Below, piece after piece: positions 7,427-14,320 of a DNA stretch of 17,150 bases. The stretch is from the NCBI GenBank assembly GCA_946482595.1, contig CAMLSD010000102.1:1-17150 (forward strand), given 5' to 3'. Positions within the stretch are counted from its first letter, which is position 1. Every line of letters starts with the position of its first letter. The notes below the pieces were generated by a model, which saw nothing but the letters and a program-made list of their open reading frames with translations, ran no database searches and was not told where the DNA came from. This stretch comes from an uncultured Comamonadaceae bacterium (lineage in GTDB: Bacteria > Pseudomonadota > Gammaproteobacteria > Burkholderiales > Burkholderiaceae). Made by a program: the position numbers and the translations under genes.

Positions 7427-7780
7427 ATGAGCGAATCACTGTCGGTGGCAGACGGGCTGCAGGGTCCGCGGCTGCGCACACTGCTGTACCGATACTGGTT
7501 CTTTGCCTGGCTGTTCCGCGACGTGGCGCACGGCTCGCTGTTCGAGCGGGCCGCCGCCTGGCGCCACAACCGGGAACAGGCGCGCTGGTTGCCGACCTAC
7601 ATGCGTCGCTGGCTGATGATGGGCGTGCTCATGTTCGTGGGCGGCGCGGTGGTCGAGGCGGCTGGCGGTGCGGCCCTGCTGGCGTCGGTATTTTTTGTGC
7701 CGTCGGCGATCAGCGTGCCGGTCATTGCGGTGATCGTTGCTGCCTGGCTCGGTCTCAAGCTGCTGCCGGCGCCCCGCTGA
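7427..7780 (+). CDS. Small two-helix membrane protein of unknown function
   Basis: 117 residues; ATG 7427 is preceded by GGAGG (7416-7420) at 6-nt spacing. The N-terminal 60 residues are soluble, rich in Arg and aromatic residues (LLYRYWFFAWLFRDVAHG, AAAWRHNREQARWLPTYMRRW), followed by two membrane segments at about 61-79 and 92-112 separated by a Gly/Ala-rich turn. The amphipathic first part probably lies on the cytoplasmic face by the positive-inside rule. No catalytic motif; I do not recognise the family. Divergent from the GNAT-like gene, convergent with the AraC regulator (24-nt gap). Codon use matches neighbours, so it is likely a real gene. Confidence 0.8.
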   Translation: MSESLSVADGLQGPRLRTLLYRYWFFAWLFRDVAHGSLFERAAAWRHNREQARWLPTYMRRWLMMGVLMFVGGAVVEAAGGAALLASVFFVPSAISVPVIAVIVAAWLGLKLLPAPR

Positions 7781-7804
7781 GCCCATTGCGGTCGCGCGGC
7801 GCCC

Positions 7805-8662
7805 TCAGGCCAGGGGCAGGCAGATGTCCGTCAGCAGGTCAGCGGGCGCGGTGTCCCTCGGGTTGTTGAGGTAGACCTCGAACACGGGCTGGTCTGCCAG
7901 TTCGTGGCCCGTGGCCGGCAGCCATCGCCCATACAGCCAGCGATAGGCCGAGCGCATGTCAGCGTACGGACCGCGATGCCGCAGCACGGCGCAGCGTGTA
8001 CCCCCCAGTTCGAATTCGACCAGACCGGCCGGCGCACTTGACCCGGGCGGCAGGGACAGCCCGGCGCGTGACGCCAGCTGGGCCGCGGGCACGGCGAACG
8101 GGTCGTCGAAGTACACCGCAAGCCAGCGGGTGTGGGGCGTGACCAGGCCTGCGGCATGCATGTGCACGAACGCCGTCTCGAACGCCCGGCCGATGTCCAT
8201 GTAGCTGCCTCGATGGTCCAGTCCGGCAAGGCGCACGCGTGGCTCGTTGCGGATCTGCACGTCCCACGTTGCGCCGCCCGGCGGTGCCGGTGGGCGGCTG
8301 TCGTCGAACTGCCGATGGCTGCCTTCTCGCCGGTAGGCGGTGGGCAGCAGGCCGTGGTGGTCGCGGAAGGCCCGCGCGAACGACTGTGCGTTGGGATAGC
8401 CGCAGCGTCGCGCCACGTCGGCCACCGGGAGTGTCGAGTGCGCGAGCAGGCCGCTGGCGCGATGCATGCGCAGGCGGCGCACGGTGTCGGCCAGGGTTTC
8501 ACCATACATCGCATGCCAGATGCGGTGCCAGTGCCAGGGGGACAGATGCGCCAGATCGGCGAGCCGGTCCAGGTCCAGTGGTTCGGCCAGATGATCATGC
8601 ACGTGGGCCATCACCCTGGCCAGGCGGCCATGGTAGTCGGCCCAGCCGCGGCGCTGGCCCAT
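7805..8662 (-). CDS. AraC-family transcriptional regulator with GyrI-like effector domain
   Basis: 285 residues. Residues about 13-112 carry the two-helix-turn-helix AraC domain: LDLDRLADLAHLSPWHWHRIW (first HTH) and the signature VADVARRCGYPNAQSFARAFRDHHGLLPTAYR (second HTH). After a Pro-rich linker (about 115-130), residues 132-285 form a GyrI-like/BacT-effector-binding domain (VRLAGLDHRGSYMDIGRAFE, CAVLRHRGPYADM, PVFEVYLNNP). This N-terminal-DNA-binding layout is that of Rob/SoxS-linked and many AraC-GyrI regulators that respond to small hydrophobic or cationic compounds; the ligand here is unknown. It starts 2 nt after the stop of the upstream gene, a lone effector-binding protein, implying one transcript. 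ATG at 8662 keeps the full first HTH. Confidence 0.93.
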   Translation of the reverse strand: MGQRRGWADYHGRLARVMAHVHDHLAEPLDLDRLADLAHLSPWHWHRIWHAMYGETLADTVRRLRMHRASGLLAHSTLPVADVARRCGYPNAQSFARAFRDHHGLLPTAYRREGSHRQFDDSRPPAPPGGATWDVQIRNEPRVRLAGLDHRGSYMDIGRAFETAFVHMHAAGLVTPHTRWLAVYFDDPFAVPAAQLASRAGLSLPPGSSAPAGLVEFELGGTRCAVLRHRGPYADMRSAYRWLYGRWLPATGHELADQPVFEVYLNNPRDTAPADLLTDICLPLA

Positions 8663-8664
8663 CG

Positions 8665-9123
8665 TCAGGCTCCGGCGGGGTGCAGGCCGATCCAGATGTC
8701 GATCTGACCGTCGGGCCCATACCGTTCATAGTCGGCCACGTACGACTTGGGCAGTTCACTGTGCTCCCAGATCCTGGCCCAGGCGGCACCGACCCGATCC
8801 GGCCGGGCAGGCGCCACCTCGAACACGGCCCGCCGCCCGGCAGGGGCCACCACACGCACCATGCCGGGGGGCACCTCGGCCTGGGCCGGCATGGCCGCCC
8901 CGATCACCAGCGAGTAGAGGCCTTCGTTGTTGACGCCGGCATGCTCGAAGTGGGTGTAGACGGCGTAGACGTCGCCGGACAGCCGGCCGGACAACTGCTC
9001 CAGCACGCGGTCTTCGTGCACTCGCTGCCAGAACGGCGGGATGGTGCGGGCCGCGTCGAGATTTCGGGTGCGCAACTCGATGCCGATGATGTGCAAGGCG
9101 TCGCGCTGGGTGAGGATCTTCAT
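8665..9123 (-). CDS. Free-standing effector-binding (GyrI/Cass2-like) domain protein
   Basis: 152 residues; start ATG 9123 has GGAG 8-9 nt upstream. The whole protein is one effector-binding domain: N-terminal IIGIELRTRN strand, IPPFWQRVHEDRVLEQL helix, the family-typical YAVYTHFEHAGVNNEGLYSLVIG, the strand VVAPAGRRAVFEV, the helix VGAAWARIWEH, and the closing FERYGPDG-like DYERYGPDGQIDIWIGL. This matches the integron Cass2/AraC effector-binding group (PF14526-like), which binds small, often cationic molecules. It has no DNA-binding domain. It is transcribed with, and 2 nt ahead of, the AraC regulator; it might sequester or modify the inducer, or belong to the GyrI-like hydrolase branch. Ligand unknown. 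Confidence 0.87.
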   Translation of the reverse strand: MKILTQRDALHIIGIELRTRNLDAARTIPPFWQRVHEDRVLEQLSGRLSGDVYAVYTHFEHAGVNNEGLYSLVIGAAMPAQAEVPPGMVRVVAPAGRRAVFEVAPARPDRVGAAWARIWEHSELPKSYVADYERYGPDGQIDIWIGLHPAGA

Positions 9124-9220
9124 GTGCGCTCTCCTGTCAGCTCAGGTGCGCAGCATAGAACGGGCGAACGGATGATTCTTGCGGTCGTGGCCCCGGCAAG
9201 GCGGGTTCGTTCACACCTTC

Positions 9221-10021
9221 TCAGTCCTTGAGCGCGGACAGGAACTGCTGCAGCTCCGGGGTGCGCGGGTCGCTGAAAAGTTGCTGCGGCGGCCCGGCCT
9301 CGTGGATGCGCCCGGCATGCATGAACACCACACGATCGGCGACCTTGCGCGCGAAGTTCATCTCGTGGGTGACCATCAGCAGCGTCATGCCTTCGGCGGC
9401 GAGTGATTCGACCACGCGCAGCACCTCGCCGACGAGTTCGGGGTCCAGGGCGGACGTGATCTCGTCGCACAGCAGCACGGCGGGCTCCATCGCCAGTGCA
9501 CGCGCAATCGCCACGCGCTGCTGCTGGCCGCCGGAAAGCTGATCGGGGTAGGCATCGAACTTGTCGGCCAGGCCCACACGGGCCAGCAGGCGCCGGGCCT
9601 GCTCGTTCATCGTGGCGGCATCGCGCCCCTTCACCAGGGTGGGCGCCAGCATGATGTTGCGGCCCACGCTGAGGTGCGGAAACAGGTTGAAGCTCTGGAA
9701 GATCATGCCCACGCGCTGGCGCAGCGCGCGCATCGCCTGGGCATCGCCGTGCACGAGCGGCTGGCCGTCCACCGTGAGCCGGCCTTCGTCAAAGGTCTCG
9801 AGCCCGTTCACGCAGCGCAGCAAGGTGCTCTTGCCCGACCCGCTCTTGCCGATGATGGCGATCACTTCGCCGGGCTGCACGTCCAGGTCGATGCCCTTGA
9901 GCACCTCGTTCGGGCCGAAGCGCTTACGCAAGCCCTGGATATGCACGACGGGCGAGGGGGTGGCCGACGCCGTGGGTTCAGCCGCACGCTCGGCCAATGC
10001 CGTGCTGTCAACGCTTGACAT
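9221..10021 (-). CDS. Polar amino-acid ABC transporter, ATP-binding subunit (GlnQ/ArtP-like)
   Basis: 266 residues, with about 25 extra N-terminal residues ahead of the conserved VVHIQGLRKRFG. All nucleotide-binding motifs are intact: Walker A GKSGSGKST (58-66), Q-loop Gln109 in IFQSFNLFPH, signature LSGGQQQ (162-168), Walker B VLLCDE (182-187), and switch His219 in LLMVTHEMNFAR. The Phe-Asn-Leu-Phe after the Q-loop and THEMNFAR are typical of the polar amino-acid uptake family. Its start lies 14 nt inside the end of the upstream permease gene, so the two are translationally linked. It is the last gene of the five-gene operon. The cytoplasmic dimer would power uptake through the two permeases. 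No hairpin terminator is visible in the 97-nt gap that follows. Confidence 0.95.
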   Translation of the reverse strand: MSSVDSTALAERAAEPTASATPSPVVHIQGLRKRFGPNEVLKGIDLDVQPGEVIAIIGKSGSGKSTLLRCVNGLETFDEGRLTVDGQPLVHGDAQAMRALRQRVGMIFQSFNLFPHLSVGRNIMLAPTLVKGRDAATMNEQARRLLARVGLADKFDAYPDQLSGGQQQRVAIARALAMEPAVLLCDEITSALDPELVGEVLRVVESLAAEGMTLLMVTHEMNFARKVADRVVFMHAGRIHEAGPPQQLFSDPRTPELQQFLSALKD

Positions 10022-10658
10022 GGAGTTTCCTTTCGAGGGTCCGGGCCCAGGCCGAGATGGGGTAGCACAGCGCGAAGTACATCAGTGCGACGCAGCTGTA
10101 GACGACAAAGGGCTTGAAGGTGGCGTTGGTGATCATCGTGCCGGCCTTGGTCAGCTCGACGAAGCCGATCACCGAGGCCAGCGCCGTGCCCTTGATCACC
10201 TGCACGAGAAAGCCCACCGTGGGCGGGACAGCCAGGCGCAGCGCCTGAGGCAGGATCACGTGGCGCAGTTGCTCGCCGAGGTTCATCGCGAGGCTGCGTG
10301 CGGCCTCCCACTGGCCCTTGGGCACGGCGTCCACGCAGCCCCGCCAGATCTCGGTGAGGTAGGCGCTGGTGTAGAGCGTCAGCGCCAGGCTGGCCGCCAC
10401 CCAGGGCGAGACGTCGATGCCGAACAGGCCGATGCCGAAGTACGCCAGGAACAGCTGCATCAGCAGCGGCGTGCCCTGGAACACCTGGACATAGGCGGCC
10501 ACCGCGGTCTGCGCGCCGCGCCATCGCGCGATGCGCGCCACCAGCAGCGCCAATCCCACGACCGCGCCGCCGGCGAAGGCGATCAGCGACAACACCACGG
10601 TCCAGCGGGCTGCCAGCAGCAGGTTGCGCAGGATGTCCCACAAGCTGAAATCGACCAT
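10008..10658 (-). CDS. Amino-acid ABC transporter permease (second of pair, HisM/GlnP-like)
   Basis: 216 residues with about five membrane segments (roughly 18-40, 54-74, 85-104, 148-168, 185-204). The cytoplasmic EAA loop that docks on the ATPase is clear: YLTEIWRGCVDAVPKGQW followed by EAARSLAMNLGEQLRHVILPQA (about 100-139). VQVFQGTPLLMQLF near 57-70 is the usual 'GTP' motif of the HisM/GlnP permease family. Starts 3 nt after the stop of the partner permease and overlaps the ATPase gene by 14 nt. The two permeases probably form a heterodimeric inner-membrane channel. Substrate specificity cannot be read from the permease. Confidence 0.93.
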   Translation of the reverse strand: MVDFSLWDILRNLLLAARWTVVLSLIAFAGGAVVGLALLVARIARWRGAQTAVAAYVQVFQGTPLLMQLFLAYFGIGLFGIDVSPWVAASLALTLYTSAYLTEIWRGCVDAVPKGQWEAARSLAMNLGEQLRHVILPQALRLAVPPTVGFLVQVIKGTALASVIGFVELTKAGTMITNATFKPFVVYSCVALMYFALCYPISAWARTLERKLHVKR

Positions 10659-10661
10659 GGC

Positions 10662-11324
10662 TCACCTGTTGAAGAAGAAGCGCGGCCCGGCCCAGTTCAG
10701 CGTGTAGCGCACGCCGGCAGCCAGCGCCAGGTAGATCGCCGTGGCGACGATGAAGGACTCGAATCCGCGGAAGTTGCGGCTCTGGATGAGGTTGGCTGCA
10801 TAAAAGAGCTCCTCGGTCGAGATCTGGCCGCACACGGCCGAGCCCAGCATCACGATGATGATCTGGCTCACCGTGGCCGGCCACACCCGCTTGAAGGCCG
10901 GGGGCAGCACCACCCGTGAGAACACCTGCCAGCGGTTCAGCGCCAGGCTCTGTGCGGCTTCGATCTGGCCGCGCGGCGTGGCCTCGATGCCGGCGCGCAC
11001 GATCTCGGTCGCGTAGGCGCCGAGGTTGATCACCATGGCGATCAGCGAGGCGGCCTCGGGCGAAAGCTTCACGCCGGCGCTGGGCAGACCGAAAAAGATG
11101 AAGAACAACTGCACGATGAACGGCGTGTTGCGGATGACCTCCACATACGCGCCGGCCAGTGCGCCCAGCCACGCCGGGCCCTGCGAGCGGGCCCAGGCAC
11201 ACGCAGTGCCCAGCGCCAGGCCCAGCACGGCCGAGACGGCCGTCAGCGCCAGCGTGACCAGGGCCCCCTTGAGCAGCAGCGGCCACTGCGACAGCACCGC
11301 CATGAAGTCCAGATCGATGAGCAT
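10662..11324 (-). CDS. Amino-acid ABC transporter permease (first of pair, HisQ/GltJ-like)
   Basis: 220 residues. Membrane segments at about 15-40, 56-79, 92-107, 150-166 and 187-206. EVIRNTPFIVQLFF (about 62-75) is the family motif, and the EAA loop reads YATEIVRAGIEATPRGQI followed by EAAQSLALNRW (about 104-132). The start at 11324 lacks an evident ribosome-binding site; an internal ATG at 11303 is an alternative that would remove seven residues. It lies 35 nt downstream of the binding-protein stop and 3 nt upstream of the partner permease, consistent with one operon. Confidence 0.92.
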   Translation of the reverse strand: MLIDLDFMAVLSQWPLLLKGALVTLALTAVSAVLGLALGTACAWARSQGPAWLGALAGAYVEVIRNTPFIVQLFFIFFGLPSAGVKLSPEAASLIAMVINLGAYATEIVRAGIEATPRGQIEAAQSLALNRWQVFSRVVLPPAFKRVWPATVSQIIIVMLGSAVCGQISTEELFYAANLIQSRNFRGFESFIVATAIYLALAAGVRYTLNWAGPRFFFNR

Positions 11325-11359
11325 GGTGAGCGCCCGGGTGCGGTGTCAGGGTCGGTCCG

Positions 11360-12142
11360 TCACTGCGGCAGGTCACCGGCCGGGCGGCCGAGCCACTTCA
11401 TCGCCATGCGGTCGAGGTCACCGGACTTCTTCGCCTCGGCGATGATCTCGTTGACCTTGGTGCGCAGCGGGTCCTCGCCCTTGGCCACGCCGATGAAATT
11501 CGGCGAATCCTTGAGGACGAACTTGTACTCGGCACCCAGTTGCGGGTTCTTGACCATCATGTTGCCGGCCACCGAGGCGCCGGTGGCCAGCAGCTGGACC
11601 TGGCCCGACACGAAGGCCGAGACGGTGGTGTTGTTGTCCTCGAAGCGCTTGATGTCGGCGCCGCCGGGGGCGATGCGGGTCAGCTCCATGTCCTCGATGG
11701 CGCCGCGGGTGACGGCAATGGACTTGCCGGCCAGGTCGGCCGGGCCCTTGACGGCCACCGATTTCGGGCCGAACACCGCCTGATAGAAGGGCGAATAGGC
11801 CGCGGTGAAGTCGATCACCTTCTCTCGCTCGGGGTTCTTGCCCAGGGTCGAGATCACCAGGTCGGCCTTGCGGGTCTGGAGGTAGGGAATGCGGTTGGCG
11901 CTGGTCACCGGCACCAGCTCGATCTTCACACCCAGCTTGGTGGCGATGTAGCCGGCCATGTCGACGTCCAGCCCCTGCGGCTTGAGGTCGGTGCCCACGA
12001 AGCCATAGGGCGGGAAGTCGGTCGGCACCGCGATCTTGATCGTGCGGTTTTTCGTGATGTCGTCCAGGGCCGTCTGGGCGAGGGCGGCGCCCTGCGCCAG
12101 CAGGGCCGTGGCAGCGACGCAGATCAGTCGAGCGAATTTCAT
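11360..12142 (-). CDS. Periplasmic amino-acid-type substrate-binding protein
   Basis: 260 residues from ATG 12142, with GGAGA 6 nt upstream. A signal peptide (MKFARLICVAATALLAQGAALA-QT) ends near residue 22. The mature part is a family-3 solute-binding protein: IKIAVPTDFPPYGFVG (start of lobe 1), GLDVDMAGYIATKLGVKIELVPV, ADLVISTLGKNPEREKVIDFT, and the lobe-2 entry SIAVTRGAIEDMEL. Together with the permeases and ATPase it forms a PAAT-type uptake system. The usual ligand-contact Arg is replaceable in this family and I cannot name the substrate. Its ATG overlaps the stop of the gntR gene (ATGA), so regulator and binding protein are coupled. The ribosome-binding site is encoded inside the last codons of the regulator. 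Confidence 0.94.
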   Translation of the reverse strand: MKFARLICVAATALLAQGAALAQTALDDITKNRTIKIAVPTDFPPYGFVGTDLKPQGLDVDMAGYIATKLGVKIELVPVTSANRIPYLQTRKADLVISTLGKNPEREKVIDFTAAYSPFYQAVFGPKSVAVKGPADLAGKSIAVTRGAIEDMELTRIAPGGADIKRFEDNNTTVSAFVSGQVQLLATGASVAGNMMVKNPQLGAEYKFVLKDSPNFIGVAKGEDPLRTKVNEIIAEAKKSGDLDRMAMKWLGRPAGDLPQ

Positions 12143-12903
12143 GAGACTTCTCCAAGGTGGGTGGTGCCGGGCGGTCGGTCCGGCGTGGGGGGCGGGGTTT
12201 CCTGGCGGCCCGCGGCCGGCTGGTCGCGGGCGGGTCGGATCGGGGCGAGTGCGGCGCGCAGGCGTGCCAGCGGGTCGGGGCCACCGGCCTGCATGCGCAG
12301 CCCGGCCTGCACCTGCTCGAGGTGCTCGGCCATCAATTGCTCGGCCAGGGTCGTGTCGCCGGCCTCCAGCGCGCTCACGATGCGACCATGGTCGGCACAC
12401 GACTGGCGGGCATCGTGCGAGGTCTGGTAGAGCATCGCGATCAGCGTGGTGCGTGCCGTGAAGTCACGCAGCGTGTCGGCCAGCAGCGTGTTGCCGATGC
12501 ACCCGGCCAGGCACACATGGAAGTCGCCCAGCAGGAAGCTGCGTGCGGCGACGTCATCGCCGTCCAGCGCGGCCTGCTCGCGCGCCACATGCTCCTTCAG
12601 CGCCTGGACCGCCTGCGGCGAGGCTCGACGCAGGTGCCGGATCATGCCCAGCTCGAGCACGCGCCGGGCCTCGAAGGCCTCGCGTGCCTCTTCGAGCGAG
12701 GGTTCGACGACTGACCAGCCGCGCCGGGCGCTCACGGTGACCACACCGCGGGCGGCCAGGTGCACCAGTGCCTCACGCACCAGCGTGCGGCTGCAGTCGA
12801 ACAGCGAAGCCAGCTTCTGTTCGGCCAGCCGCGTGCCCGGTGCGAGCCGCTGCGCCAGGATGGCTTCAAGGATGCGGGTGGCGATGTCGGTGGCGGCAGG
12901 CAT
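12139..12903 (-). CDS. GntR-family transcriptional regulator, FCD (FadR C-terminal) type
   Basis: 254 residues from ATG 12903; the frame extends to 13062 but the added 53 residues are unlike the family. Winged helix at about 5-66: LAEQKLASLFDCSRTLVREALVHLAARGVV. FCD domain at about 70-205, with candidate metal-binding residues Asp127 and His129 (DFHVCL), His172 (DHGRIVSALEAGD) and His194 (MAEHLEQV), as in metal-dependent FCD regulators that bind carboxylate ligands. The last about 30 residues are a Pro-rich tail (QETPPPTPDRPPGTTHLGEVS) and the sequence encoding LGEVS supplies the ribosome-binding site of the next gene. No good ribosome-binding site precedes its own start. First gene of the ABC operon; probably senses the transported compound and represses its own operon through the palindrome 33-44 nt upstream (inference). 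Confidence 0.92.
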   Translation of the reverse strand: MPAATDIATRILEAILAQRLAPGTRLAEQKLASLFDCSRTLVREALVHLAARGVVTVSARRGWSVVEPSLEEAREAFEARRVLELGMIRHLRRASPQAVQALKEHVAREQAALDGDDVAARSFLLGDFHVCLAGCIGNTLLADTLRDFTARTTLIAMLYQTSHDARQSCADHGRIVSALEAGDTTLAEQLMAEHLEQVQAGLRMQAGGPDPLARLRAALAPIRPARDQPAAGRQETPPPTPDRPPGTTHLGEVS

Positions 12904-12935
12904 GGTGAGTTTGTGGTGAGCAAGTGTCGTGCCAT

Positions 12936-12947
12936 CTTGTATGCAAG
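12936..12947. promoter_or_regulatory. Candidate GntR operator upstream of the ABC operon
   Basis: CTTGTATGCAAG has perfect CTTG/CAAG arms around a 4-nt centre and lies 33-44 nt upstream of the gntR ATG, where a promoter would be. It overlaps a larger imperfect repeat, CTTGT (12936-12940) with ACAAG (12956-12960), giving several CAAG/CTTG half-sites within 40 nt, including CAAG at 12921-12924. Short TTGT-n-ACAA-like palindromes are common operators of FCD GntR proteins. The assignment is inference from position and symmetry. Confidence 0.45.
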
Positions 12948-13016
12948 CCTGATGCACAAGGTGGGTGCGCCTTCGGGCTTCCCGTGCGACGTACCGCCAC
13001 CACGGCAGTGCGTCAG

Positions 13017-13038
13017 CGGCTTGACGCCGGTCAAGCCG
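13017..13038. promoter_or_regulatory. 22-nt palindrome in the gntR/diguanylate-cyclase divergent region
   Basis: CGGCTTGAC (13017-13025) and GTCAAGCCG (13030-13038) are perfect 9-bp arms around GCCG. It lies about 114 nt upstream of gntR and 64 nt upstream of the cyclase ATG. Each arm contains TTGAC, so each could act as a -35 box in opposite directions, but no acceptable -10 box follows at 17 nt on either strand. It may be a protein-binding site shared by the two divergent genes or an RNA hairpin in the cyclase leader. Confidence 0.45.
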
Positions 13039-13101
13039 GCCGCAGGCAGGCAGTGAGTGCACCGTCCTGGTGCCCGGTTTTGTGGCTCACTGCAAGGTGA
13101 T

Positions 13102-14292
13102 ATGCATCTGCTCGACATTCGCACCCTGTTGTTCGCCGACGCCCTGGTCGGCTTTTCTCTGGCCTGTGTGGTCTGGGTGTCTCGCCGCAGTCCGGACGGG
13201 GCCGCCCTGCCGGGCGCCAGGCTCTGGGCGGTCAGTGAACTCGTCTGCGCGGTGGCCCGAACGCTGTACGTGGTGCGCGACGACATCGGGCCGGCACTGG
13301 CCATCGTCCTGCCCAACAGCCTGCTGCTGAGCGGCTACCTGTTGCGCTATCTCGCGCTGTCCGCCCAGTTCGCGCCGGTGGCACATGCGCGGCCCGTGAC
13401 GCATGCGGCGCTGGCGGTGGGGGCGGGCGGCTGGGCGGCCTTTGTGCTGGCTGCGCTGACCGAGTGGCCCTTTGCCTTGCGCGCGTTGCTGTTCACGGCG
13501 CTGGGGCTGGTGGTCGTGGGCATGATGATCCGGCGGCTCTGGCCGCATCTGCGCCAGTCGAGCGGGGCGAGGGTGATCGCGGTGGCGCTTGGCGCGACTG
13601 CCGGGCTCGGTGTGTTGCGCCTGACCACCGGGGCGCTCCAGGGGGCGGGCCACATCTTCGAGGCATTCGCGGGCCAGTTCATGCTGGTTGTCGGCAGCAT
13701 CGTGCTCAATGTTGCGGCAGCCGCCGGGTTCCTGCTGTGCCTGCACGAGGGCATGCGGCGCGAGCTGCAGCGCCTGTCGGTCACCGACGCCTTGACGGGC
13801 GCGGCCAACCGCCGCGGCCTGCTCGTCGACATGCAGCACCAGGTCGATCGCGCACGGCGCAGTGGTCGGCCGCTGAGTGTGGTGATGTTCGACCTCGACC
13901 ATTTCAAGCGGGTCAACGACGAACTCGGTCATCTGGCGGGTGACCGCGCCCTGCGGGACTTTGCCGAGCTGGTGCGATCCGGTCTGCGCAGCTCGGACCT
14001 GCTCGGCCGCTACGGGGGCGAGGAGTTCGTGCTGGTGCTGCAGGACACGGGCCTGGGCGATGCGCAGGCCGTGGCCGAGCGCGCCCGCGCAGCCGTGGCC
14101 CAGGCCCACCGGGCCGGTCGCATGCCGGTGACGGTCAGCGCCGGGGTGGCCTGTTCCAGCGAGGAGGGCATCGGTGCGGACGTGCAGGCCTTGCTGTCAG
14201 CGGCCGATCGTCGGCTGTACCTGGCCAAACGCTCACGCAATCAGGTCCTGGCGCAGGACGTCGCTGCGGTGGTCGTGCCGGTCCCGACCTGA
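13102..14292 (+). CDS. Membrane-bound diguanylate cyclase (GGDEF domain)
   Basis: 396 residues from ATG 13102, preceded by AAGG only 4 nt away; an in-frame GTG at 13057 would add 15 residues. The N-terminal MHLLDIRTLLFADALVGFSL is the usual beginning of seven-helix GGDEF proteins, and about six to seven membrane segments run to residue 215. The cyclase domain (about 225-390) has DALTGAANRRG, the metal-binding FDLDHFKRVND (Asp264), and RYGGEEF (GGEEF at 305-309), an active-type signature. An RxxD inhibitory site (Arg296-Asp299) lies five residues before GGEEF, so product feedback inhibition is expected. It makes c-di-GMP from two GTP and would respond to a membrane or external cue. No EAL partner in the window. 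Divergent from the GntR operon; convergent with the Hsp70 gene (28-nt gap). Confidence 0.93.
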   Translation: MHLLDIRTLLFADALVGFSLACVVWVSRRSPDGAALPGARLWAVSELVCAVARTLYVVRDDIGPALAIVLPNSLLLSGYLLRYLALSAQFAPVAHARPVTHAALAVGAGGWAAFVLAALTEWPFALRALLFTALGLVVVGMMIRRLWPHLRQSSGARVIAVALGATAGLGVLRLTTGALQGAGHIFEAFAGQFMLVVGSIVLNVAAAAGFLLCLHEGMRRELQRLSVTDALTGAANRRGLLVDMQHQVDRARRSGRPLSVVMFDLDHFKRVNDELGHLAGDRALRDFAELVRSGLRSSDLLGRYGGEEFVLVLQDTGLGDAQAVAERARAAVAQAHRAGRMPVTVSAGVACSSEEGIGADVQALLSAADRRLYLAKRSRNQVLAQDVAAVVVPVPT

Positions 14293-14320
14293 GACTGGCG
14301 GGCTGGCTGGCGCAACGGGC

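Noticed and set aside
9561..10919. 452-residue + strand open frame opposite the ABC transporter genes
   Set aside because: Low-complexity translation antisense to clearly conserved ATPase and permease genes.
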